Positions 1 through 6,823 of a stretch of DNA of 12,551 nt are shown one piece after another. The stretch is from JBLHKE01 sp047619485 (GTDB taxonomy: Bacteria > Verrucomicrobiota > Verrucomicrobiia > Verrucomicrobiales > DEV007). Position numbers and translations under genes: made by a program. The stretch is taken from NCBI GenBank assembly GCA_047619485.1, contig JBLHKE010000152.1, positions 1 to 12,551 on the forward strand. The letters run 5' to 3'. Position 1 is the stretch's first letter; each line of letters begins with the position of its first letter. A model generated the notes under the pieces. That model was not told the DNA's origin, made no database searches, and saw only the letters and a list, made by a program, of their open reading frames with translations.

Positions 1-1626
1 GAGCTCTATGAGGTCAACAGTGAGTTGCGTGCCCTTGCCAGCAACCTGGAGAGCCTGGTCGATGAGCGCACCCGTGAACTGGAAACCGCGACCCGCGAAG
101 CACAGGCTGCGAACAGGGCCAAGAGCACCTTCCTCGCAAACATGAGCCACGAAATCCGTACCCCCATGAACGGTGTGATCGGCATGGCCGAATTGCTTCT
201 CGAGTCATCGCTCGACAGCGAACAGAGCCAGCGCGCCCGAATTATCGTGGAATCAGCCCGCTCGCTGCTGACGATCATCAATGATATTCTCGATTTATCG
301 AAACTGGATGCAGGCAAGTTCACTCTGGATCCCATGGAATTCGACTTGCACGAGGTCGTCGACCGTGTCCTCGAGACGCTGGCCGTTGCCAGTTCGGAAA
401 AGAGCCTTGAGACAGGTGCCTGCATCTCGCCCCTGCTGGACCGCCCCCTTCGCGGCGACCCCATCCGCTTGCGCCAGATTCTACTGAACCTGATGGCCAA
501 TGCCGTCAAGTTCACCGACACCGGGAGCGTGATCATTTACGTCTCCGTCCTCCACAGCGATCGCGAGAAAGTTAAGATCCATTTTGCGGTCTCTGATACA
601 GGAATCGGCATCCCCCGGGAGGAGCAACTCAAGTTGTTCATCAACTTCAGCCAGGTTGATTCGACCCTGAGCAGAAACTTTCAGGGAACAGGGCTGGGAC
701 TCGCCATTAGCAAGTGTCTCGCTGAACTGATGGGTGGCGAAATCGGACTGGAGAGCGAACAGGGTAAAGGCAGCACGTTCTGGTTTTCCGCCGAACTCGA
801 ACTGGTCGCGGAAGATCCTCGGAATCCCGCGCTCCACGCCAGTCTCCTCGCGGTGGAGCCCCACCCAGGGATGGGCGGCCTGCTTCGGCACCTTGGTGAT
901 CACCGCGATCTCAATATCGAGGTGGTCGACAGAATCGATGAGGCTCACAGGCACCTTGAGGCAGCCGGTGAAGGAGCAGTAAGTTTTGATACCCTGCTCA
1001 TCGATATTGGTCGGATTAACGAAACCGCCTGCAGTGCTCTGCTTGAAAAGTGCCGGAAGACCTCTCCGCCGCTCCGCTGCGTGGCGCTTGACTGGATCAA
1101 CGGGAAGGCCATCCCGATTGACCCGAATGGTCTTGCCGGCGGCCATTGGCACGGTCTCCTCACCAAACCGGTCAGTTACCGAAAACTGGCAGCACTCCTT
1201 TCGCCTTCCAGCCAGAGTTCACCCGCAACGTACGAAGACGGGGAACCCGAGACTGAAGCTGCCCATATCCTGCTGGTCGAGGATAACCGCGTCAACCAGA
1301 TAGTCGCGACGTCCCGGCTCGAGCAGATGGGTCATCATATCACCCTTGCCACGAACGGTGTCGAGGCGGTGGACGCCGTTCGCGCCCAGGATTTTGACCT
1401 GATCTTCATGGATATCCAGATGCCCGTGATGGATGGCACCGAAGCCACTCGCCGGATTCGATCGCTCGATGACCCCCTCAAGTCTCAAACGACCATCATC
1501 GCCCTTACCGCCAATGCGATGAAAGGAGACGACGAGCAATACCTGGCTGCAGGCATGAATGACTACCTGGCAAAACCGCTTGATCCGAAAGAGTTGCAAG
1601 CCATGATCGCAAAATGGTTGAGGTAG
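1..1626 (+). CDS. Hybrid sensor histidine kinase, C-terminal part (5' end outside window)
   Basis: This is a membrane or cytosolic signalling kinase that autophosphorylates a histidine and passes the phosphate to its own receiver. The reading frame is open from base 1, so the gene starts upstream and the sensor is not visible. Residues are counted from the TTG codon at 25. A charged coiled-coil linker comes first (about 1-35). The HisKA H-box SHEIRTPMNG follows, with His42 at bases 148-150. The HATPase_c domain has an N-box (LNLMANAVKF, Asn159), a G1 box DTGIGI (191-196) and a G2 box GTGLGL (221-226). A receiver-like segment with a partial active site covers about 272-393. The terminal REC domain (about 413-533) has the acidic pair Glu419/Asp420, phospho-acceptor Asp463 (FMDIQMP), Thr495 and Lys517, so it looks functional. 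It ends with TAG at 1624-1626. No cognate response regulator is in view. The family call is very secure; the stimulus is unknown. Confidence 0.95.
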   Translation, partial: ELYEVNSELRALASNLESLVDERTRELETATREAQAANRAKSTFLANMSHEIRTPMNGVIGMAELLLESSLDSEQSQRARIIVESARSLLTIINDILDLSKLDAGKFTLDPMEFDLHEVVDRVLETLAVASSEKSLETGACISPLLDRPLRGDPIRLRQILLNLMANAVKFTDTGSVIIYVSVLHSDREKVKIHFAVSDTGIGIPREEQLKLFINFSQVDSTLSRNFQGTGLGLAISKCLAELMGGEIGLESEQGKGSTFWFSAELELVAEDPRNPALHASLLAVEPHPGMGGLLRHLGDHRDLNIEVVDRIDEAHRHLEAAGEGAVSFDTLLIDIGRINETACSALLEKCRKTSPPLRCVALDWINGKAIPIDPNGLAGGHWHGLLTKPVSYRKLAALLSPSSQSSPATYEDGEPETEAAHILLVEDNRVNQIVATSRLEQMGHHITLATNGVEAVDAVRAQDFDLIFMDIQMPVMDGTEATRRIRSLDDPLKSQTTIIALTANAMKGDDEQYLAAGMNDYLAKPLDPKELQAMIAKWLR

Positions 1627-1755
1627 CCCTGCCGGTAATAGTAGGGTTAAAAGATAGTGGCAGTGAACTTAACCGTAACTGATTGAGGTTTGCCCATTTG
1701 ATCTCCGTTGTCTTTCATCAACCTTCAACCGCTTTGACCCTCAGGCCAAAGAGAA
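1627..1755. other. Short intergenic region between kinase and IS copy 1
   Basis: This 129-bp stretch lies between the kinase stop codon and the first base of the IS terminal repeat. It has no convincing gene. A GGTTAA/TTAACC inverted repeat is present near 1645-1672, but its loop is long and no T-run follows, so I do not call a terminator. Confidence 0.5.
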
Positions 1756-1777
1756 CCCGTAGTGTCCGGAAACTCGA
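1756..1777. repeat. Left terminal inverted repeat of IS copy 1
   Basis: Begins CCCGTAGTGTCCGG and is perfectly complementary over 22 bases to 2955-2976. It lies 12 bp beyond the transposase stop codon. Confidence 0.85.
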
Positions 1778-1789
1778 ATCGTCGATATT

Positions 1790-2857
1790 TCATGCGGCAT
1801 CCCGGTAGTAGTAGCGCAGCAGTCCACCCAACCTTTGCCGACATTGCACCTCACCCGCGCCGTCCGAACCGAACTCCGGCTCGATGATTTTGTTCCCCAA
1901 GCCCTGGTGGTTTCGTTCCCGGTGGTAGTGCTCGCAGAACTGGTCGAGCGCCCGTCTCAGCGATCCTTCACCGATCAGGATCATCCGCTCCAAACACTCC
2001 GACTTGACTGATTTTACAAATCTCTCCGCAAATGCGTTCAAATTGGAAGAGCGTGGCGGCAGGCGCACCGACTTCACCCCGGCTCTTTCGAGGATCGAAA
2101 GGAACTCTTTTGTGAACAGCGTCGAGCGATCGTGGATCAAGTATCGGTACCCGGAGAGAAAGCCGTCCACGCAGTCAGTGAGATTTCGCCCGACCTGCTT
2201 CATCCACTCCCCGTCGGGCTCGGGGACGATCCCGGCGATGTTCACCTTCCGGGTCGAGAGCCGGATCACGAACAGCACGTGGTAGCGCACCAGCCCGCGC
2301 AGCGTCCACACCTCCACGGTGAAGAAGTCCGTGGCTCCCAGCACCTCCCAGTGCATCTTTAAGAACTGCGCCCAGGTGGTCTTCCGTTCGCGCTCCGGAG
2401 CTGGCTCCATACCGGCCCGCTTTAGGATATTGGCGATGGTCCCTCTCCCGATGTCGTGCCCGAGATTGGCCAGCGCGCCCCGGATCCTCGTATATCCCCA
2501 GCCACGGTTTTCCTCTGCCATCTTGACTACGATTTGCCGGATCTCCTCGGCAGTTGGTAGTCGACCTACTCTCCGTCGGACGCCGCTCGAATCGTATTTC
2601 TTCGCGATGAGCTTCCGGTGCCACACGAGCAGGGTCTGCGGCGTGACAAGGTTCACAATTTCCTTCAACCGACCGAAACGGATCAGCTTGGCCGTGCGCG
2701 CCAGGCGTCTCCTATGGTCATCTGTGACGTTCGGCCGTCGGCTCCCCTGCTGCTCCTTCGGTACCCTGACCACCTCCTGGAGGTATTCGATCACGTGCTG
2801 CTGCTGGCGGTTCATCCAGCCCGCGAGCGACACCAGGATGAGTTTGAATGCGTCCAT
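1790..2857 (-). CDS. IS transposase with integrase (rve) core, intact
   Basis: This 355-residue single-frame transposase would cut and join the ends of its own element. The N-terminal part (about 40-150) contains helix-turn-helix-type DNA-binding sequence, including RGWGYTRIRGAL at 118-129, a segment typical of IS3/IS481-like enzymes. The RNase H-like catalytic core follows. Asp177 is in GATDFFTVE, Asp243 in LIHDRSTLFT and Glu278 in NAFAERFV. The Asp243-Glu278 spacing of 34 intervening residues fits the DD(34/35)E pattern of this group. The C-terminus carries HYHRERNHQGL, also common in rve transposases. The ATG at 2857 is followed by plausible coding sequence, and the frame has no internal lesion. 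It is a single ORF, unlike classic two-ORF IS3 elements, so I leave the IS family open. The decayed copy at 11405-12475 is a close homologue. Confidence 0.93.
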   Translation of the reverse strand: MDAFKLILVSLAGWMNRQQQHVIEYLQEVVRVPKEQQGSRRPNVTDDHRRRLARTAKLIRFGRLKEIVNLVTPQTLLVWHRKLIAKKYDSSGVRRRVGRLPTAEEIRQIVVKMAEENRGWGYTRIRGALANLGHDIGRGTIANILKRAGMEPAPERERKTTWAQFLKMHWEVLGATDFFTVEVWTLRGLVRYHVLFVIRLSTRKVNIAGIVPEPDGEWMKQVGRNLTDCVDGFLSGYRYLIHDRSTLFTKEFLSILERAGVKSVRLPPRSSNLNAFAERFVKSVKSECLERMILIGEGSLRRALDQFCEHYHRERNHQGLGNKIIEPEFGSDGAGEVQCRQRLGGLLRYYYRDAA

Positions 2858-2954
2858 CTGTGCATTCTTGCAGCTTCAAGCAGACGGAACACGCTCCCAA
2901 TTACGGTTTTTGGCGTGCCCTCAACCGCTTGAACTTCAGCCGGTTCTCTTGTAA

Positions 2955-2976
2955 TCGAGTTTCCGGACACTACGGG
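2955..2976. repeat. Right terminal inverted repeat of IS copy 1
   Basis: Ends CCGGACACTACGGG and is the exact reverse complement of 1756-1777. It lies about 97 bp upstream of the transposase start, leaving room for a promoter inside the element. Confidence 0.85.
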
Positions 2977-3058
2977 AGCGGAGAACGGGAGGGGAGTGCT
3001 GGACATATTCATCGCTTCATCATCGGAATACACCGGGGTGGGAGCGGTGATTTTCGAG
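2977..3058. other. Short gap between IS copy 1 and the operon 3' end
   Basis: This 82-bp stretch lies downstream of the last operon gene. On the minus strand it contains a 5-bp CACCG/CGGTG stem (3031-3049) without a following T-run, which is a poor terminator candidate. It also holds ATG codons that read into the IS, so a following gene may have been cut at its 5' end, but there is no Shine-Dalgarno support. Confidence 0.35.
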
Positions 3059-4381
3059 CTACCGCCGAGGCGGCTCGATGATCGGCGCGGCGAGGAAGTT
3101 TCCGATCTGCTCGCCGCTTTCGAGATCGAACACGATCACTTGACCAGCGAAGGTCCCGACAAACAGTCGCGTACCATGGACCACACACTCCCCGAGCGTC
3201 GCGTCTGTCGGCCCGGGCTTGAGCTCTCGGCCACGTTTCTGATCTGTCCGCGCAAACTGCACTGAGCGCCCTGCGGCGGTGGCGAAATATCCCGCCTCGG
3301 AGGCGATCAGGCGCAACACCGGCCCGCCGAGGTCCGCAAGGTCGGCTGATTTTTTCCCGTCCGCGATCTTCCACCGTAACAGCCGCCCATGGTCGCCACA
3401 CGAGATCACCTCTTTGCCCTCAGGATGGAACGCGACGCCGCGGACCGCTTCGCCGTGTCCGGAGAATGTGATCAAGCGTTTACCCGATGATCCAATCTCG
3501 AAGACTTTCGCCGTTTTGTCGCGGCTCGCCGTTGCGATCTGAGTGCCATCCCGATTCCAAGCGAGCGCGTTGATCCAATCCGAGTGCGCCGTGAGAACCA
3601 TCGATTGCTGCCAAGTCGCCGTGTCGATGATCCGCAACTTCCCATCGCTAGCCCCGAAGGCCATGCGGGCACCGGTCGGATCGAAGGCCACGCACAGGGC
3701 GACATCGTCCACGCGCACCGGGGTGGCGACGACCTCCCCAGATTGCGCATCAAAAACCCGTAGTTCGCCAGCCTGCCCCGGCGCTCCAGTGGCGGCCGCG
3801 AGGAATTTCCCATCCGGTGACAGATCCAGATCATAGGTGCGCTGACCATTCTTCGGGATCCTCCGCTTGAGAATCTGCTCCCCCGCATCCCAGACCAGAA
3901 TCTCGTGGTAACCACCGCTGAACAGCTCCTGGCCGTCGCTTGAAATGGCCATCGCCGTCACCGCGACCGGGCGCGGGTAGGTCGGTGGCGCCGCCGGGTG
4001 CGGCTGCACCGGTATGATCGCGGAAATCGGAGCCAGCGGATCCTCCGCATCGTATTTCGCTCCCTGCTCGACCCACTGCCGGATCACCCTAACATCGGCA
4101 TCATCGAGCGGTTTCGCATCCACCGGCATGCGATCATCCTCGTCGTCGACCGTGATTCGGTAGATGATCTCGCTCTCGTCGATATCCCCTGCCACCACTG
4201 CTTCCATCGTCTCCTTGTAAGAATCGAGCCGGTACTTCCCCCTCGCCTTGCCCTCGCGGTGGCAGGCGACGCATTCGCGCTGCAAGATCGGCGCGACGTC
4301 GCGCGAGAAACTCACCTCTTCTGCCAGAGCAGGACCGCCCGCGATGAGGAGGATGGTTACAATCAGAAAACGCCTCATCAC
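3059..4381 (-). CDS. Exported cytochrome c (PSCyt1-like) fused to a seven-bladed WD40 propeller
   Basis: This predicted periplasmic c-type haem protein of 440 residues is the last gene of the operon. Residues 1-20 form a signal peptide ending ALA before EEVSFSRDVAPIL. A cytochrome c domain covers about 22-112, with haem motif CVACH at 37-41. Met85 in RMPVDA is a candidate distal ligand, and the segment ends in IRQWVEQGAKY, typical of the planctomycete-type cytochrome C domain. From about 138 to the end there are roughly seven WD40-like repeats (for example IATASRDKTAKVFEI and GQVIVFDLESG), enough for one closed propeller. The start is either GTG (4381) or the adjacent ATG (4378). This lies 3 or 6 nt after the stop of the preceding gene, so translation is probably coupled. 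The propeller probably serves as a docking surface for partners. The electron-transfer partner and substrate are unknown. Confidence 0.92.
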   Translation of the reverse strand: MMRRFLIVTILLIAGGPALAEEVSFSRDVAPILQRECVACHREGKARGKYRLDSYKETMEAVVAGDIDESEIIYRITVDDEDDRMPVDAKPLDDADVRVIRQWVEQGAKYDAEDPLAPISAIIPVQPHPAAPPTYPRPVAVTAMAISSDGQELFSGGYHEILVWDAGEQILKRRIPKNGQRTYDLDLSPDGKFLAAATGAPGQAGELRVFDAQSGEVVATPVRVDDVALCVAFDPTGARMAFGASDGKLRIIDTATWQQSMVLTAHSDWINALAWNRDGTQIATASRDKTAKVFEIGSSGKRLITFSGHGEAVRGVAFHPEGKEVISCGDHGRLLRWKIADGKKSADLADLGGPVLRLIASEAGYFATAAGRSVQFARTDQKRGRELKPGPTDATLGECVVHGTRLFVGTFAGQVIVFDLESGEQIGNFLAAPIIEPPRR

Positions 4382-4384
4382 CGG

Positions 4385-6823
4385 TCAATGTTGGAACAGA
4401 AATTCGCTCTTGTTGAGCACCGTCCACAGCGTGTCCTCGAGCGCCTGGCCCCGATTCCCCGACGTCACGATGTATTCTTGGTGCAATGATAGTTCCTTCT
4501 CCGTGGGCGCGCGCGCGAGCGCCAGCGCGTAGATTTTCTCGACGATCTCCGCGTCCGCCACGCCGTCTTTGATCCATCCCTGCAAACGCCCTCCCTTCGA
4601 GGTGATCATGTCGTTCACCAGCTTGCCATTGAACATCTCCAGCGCCTGTCCGAGGCTCGAGTCGTCGCCGCGCTCGCACTCGCAGATCGTCTGCCGCTCG
4701 GGTTGGCCGAACACCTTCATGAATTCCACATTGCCGATCTTCCCGCGGTCATGCGGTTTCAGATCGGGCGCCGGCAGCTGCGTCGCCTTCATCGTCGCGG
4801 GCACGCCGACGAATTTCATCGGCCGGCCGGTGACCTCCCCGAGCGCATCCACCAGCTGTTCGGCGGTGAGCATACGCGGTTGGTAGTGGGAAAAATATCG
4901 CTGGTCAGCTTCGTTCAACGGCGTCGTCCTGGAACTCGCCTGGTAGGTGCGGCTGTTCAAGATCATGCGCAGCAGATGGCGTCGATCGTAGCCGGAAGCG
5001 GCGAAGTCCTCCGCCAGGGCATCGAGCAACTGCGGATTGGTCGGCGGGTTGGAATCGCGAAAATCATCGAACGGTTCGACAATCCCGCGCCCCATCAGAT
5101 ACGTCCAGATGCGGTTCGCCTCGACGCGTGCGAAAAACGGATTCCCATCCGAGGTGAGCCAATCGGCGAAAGCCTGGCGGCGGTCGGTGCCTTCGGGAAC
5201 GTCTAGTGTTCCGGCTTTTGGCACCCAAGGTTTCATCGCTTGCTTGGTCGCGGGATGCGTCACCTCGCCGCCCTTCGAAGCGAACACGAACATCTCGTCC
5301 GGGCGCCCGGACTTGCGGCGCTCGACACGGTTGAAGAAGGCTGCCAGGCCGTAGTAATTGTTCTGCGTCCAGCGCTCGAAGGGGTGATTGTGACACTTGG
5401 CACATTGGATCCGCGAGCCGAGAAACAACTGCGAGGTCGTCTCCATCGCGTCGAAGGTATCACCCGCTGCGCGGAAGTAGTTGGCCGCCGGATGCACCAG
5501 GCTGCTGCCGCTCGCAGTGAGCACATCACGCGTAAAATCGTCGTAGGGTTGATTGGTGGCGACCGCGTTGACTAGCCAGCGGTTCAATTTGAAGACCGGT
5601 CCAGCGCCGATCTGTTTTTTCGAGACCCGCATCAGATCGCCCCACTTCTGCGCCCAGAAATTGGCGTGATCTTCGGATTCGAGCAGCGTATCGATGAGCT
5701 GCGCACGCTTGCCTGGCGAGGCGTCGGCGACGAAGCGCTCGACCGCGTCCGGGGCGGGTAGCAGGCCGGTGACATCGAGGGACAAGCGCCGGATGAACTC
5801 GCGATCCCCAACGCGCGGCGCCGCGACAAACTGTAGCTGCCGCAATTTCCTGTAGACGTGTTCATCGATGTAGTTCGCGACCGGCGGGTCGCTCCACTCG
5901 AAGCCTTCGACCTCGCGCACGAAGGTCAGGTGGCTGCTCTCGATGAAGTCGAGGTAGCGCACGATGATCGCGACATCGCCGCGCCCCGTCCCGGTGACGA
6001 GGCCCGATGGGGCGGCACTCGCCACGCTCTCGTCGGAGGTTTCGAAGACGGCAAGCCCGGTGACATCCCGGCGCGTGCCATCACCGAAGCGCGCATGGAT
6101 GCTAAACTGTTGTTGCGCGTGCGGGTACTTCAATACGCGCACCGTGGACGGGTAGACATCGATGCCGACACATTGCGCCTCGTCGCCAGCTTCGGTCTTT
6201 GCTCCCTCCGCAATCCAGTCACGCAGGATTTCGTACTCAGCGCTCCCCTTTCCAAGTCGCTCGCCCCCCTCGTGGGAAACCTGCACAGTCGGCTTGAGCA
6301 AGATCAGGCTATTCTCCGGCTCGATCAAGTTCACGCGGCGACCGAATTCCTCTCTCGCGAGTGTCTGCGCATCCAATTTCGGATCGGAGGCGCGCAGCGA
6401 AAGCCGGAAGCCACCTTTTCCATGTGGAGAGCCGTGGCAAGAACCAGCACTGCAACCAGCTAGCGAAAGAACCGGCAAGGTCTGGTGCCGGAACGATACC
6501 GGCTGTGGCTGTTCCATCCCGCTCACCTCGACAGTGACTGCTAGTTCACCGCCGCCGATCAACACGCGCGTCGTCCCATTGGCCTTCGGTCTGATCACGC
6601 CGCGATGCGAAACGGAAACCATCGCCGGATCTTCGACCTTGTATTCCACCTCGCGAGTCACGTCAGAGCTGCCATCCTGCGTGACGACGAGCTGCGCGGA
6701 TTCGCGCTTACCGAGGAGTTTGACTTCGACCGGGTAGACTTCGAGTTCTGCGGCAAGCAGATCAGGAAGGCATACGAGTCGCGCCAGCAGGAGCAGCGCG
6801 ATGAGCTTACTTATTCTTGTCAT
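4385..6823 (-). CDS. DUF1549/DUF1553 exported protein with Ig-like (BIG2) domains and two haem-type motifs
   Basis: This large 812-residue protein is predicted to be secreted. A signal peptide (about 1-25) ends LLAAELEV. A BIG2-like beta domain follows (about 27-100). Next comes a segment with CSAGSCHG at 124-131, a CX4CH motif followed by GKGGFRLSL, which is characteristic of these proteins. A second BIG2-like domain covers about 218-302. DUF1549 covers about 315-505 and contains CAKCHNHPFE (474-483), a CXXCH motif. DUF1553 covers about 545-800 and includes DWLTSDGNPFFARVEANRIW. The architecture is common in Planctomycetes and Verrucomicrobia, where such genes sit beside DUF1501 genes, but no reaction has been established. 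The ATG at 6823 overlaps the upstream gene by 17 nt, pointing to translational coupling. Binding of haem at either motif is inferred from the motif only. Confidence 0.93.
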   Translation of the reverse strand: MTRISKLIALLLLARLVCLPDLLAAELEVYPVEVKLLGKRESAQLVVTQDGSSDVTREVEYKVEDPAMVSVSHRGVIRPKANGTTRVLIGGGELAVTVEVSGMEQPQPVSFRHQTLPVLSLAGCSAGSCHGSPHGKGGFRLSLRASDPKLDAQTLAREEFGRRVNLIEPENSLILLKPTVQVSHEGGERLGKGSAEYEILRDWIAEGAKTEAGDEAQCVGIDVYPSTVRVLKYPHAQQQFSIHARFGDGTRRDVTGLAVFETSDESVASAAPSGLVTGTGRGDVAIIVRYLDFIESSHLTFVREVEGFEWSDPPVANYIDEHVYRKLRQLQFVAAPRVGDREFIRRLSLDVTGLLPAPDAVERFVADASPGKRAQLIDTLLESEDHANFWAQKWGDLMRVSKKQIGAGPVFKLNRWLVNAVATNQPYDDFTRDVLTASGSSLVHPAANYFRAAGDTFDAMETTSQLFLGSRIQCAKCHNHPFERWTQNNYYGLAAFFNRVERRKSGRPDEMFVFASKGGEVTHPATKQAMKPWVPKAGTLDVPEGTDRRQAFADWLTSDGNPFFARVEANRIWTYLMGRGIVEPFDDFRDSNPPTNPQLLDALAEDFAASGYDRRHLLRMILNSRTYQASSRTTPLNEADQRYFSHYQPRMLTAEQLVDALGEVTGRPMKFVGVPATMKATQLPAPDLKPHDRGKIGNVEFMKVFGQPERQTICECERGDDSSLGQALEMFNGKLVNDMITSKGGRLQGWIKDGVADAEIVEKIYALALARAPTEKELSLHQEYIVTSGNRGQALEDTLWTVLNKSEFLFQH

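Larger units (their letters stand above)
1756..2976 (-). mobile_element. Complete insertion sequence, copy 1 (DDE/rve type, 1,221 bp)
   Basis: The element has one transposase gene on the minus strand, framed by terminal inverted repeats. The left end reads CCCGTAGTGTCCGGAAAC and the right end is its reverse complement. The match continues for 22 bases without a mismatch. The left boundary is supported independently by the second copy at 11371, whose similarity also starts exactly at CCCGTAG while the preceding bases differ. No direct target-site duplication is visible: the left flank ends in GAGAA and the right flank starts AGCGG. The outer few bases (CCCGTAG/CTACGGG) might be target rather than element, so the ends could lie up to 7 bp further in. 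The element appears intact and potentially mobile. It separates the kinase from the operon. Confidence 0.88.

Noticed and set aside
2812..3033. A 73-codon minus-strand frame starting in the gap after the operon and running into IS copy 1
   Set aside because: It starts at GTG with no Shine-Dalgarno sequence, most of it lies in the IS right end, and it shows no family motif. It might be the cut start of a downstream gene, but that cannot be shown here.
3031..3049. CACCG/CGGTG stem as a rho-independent terminator for the operon
   Set aside because: The stem is only 5 bp, the loop is 9 nt, and no T-run follows on the transcribed strand.
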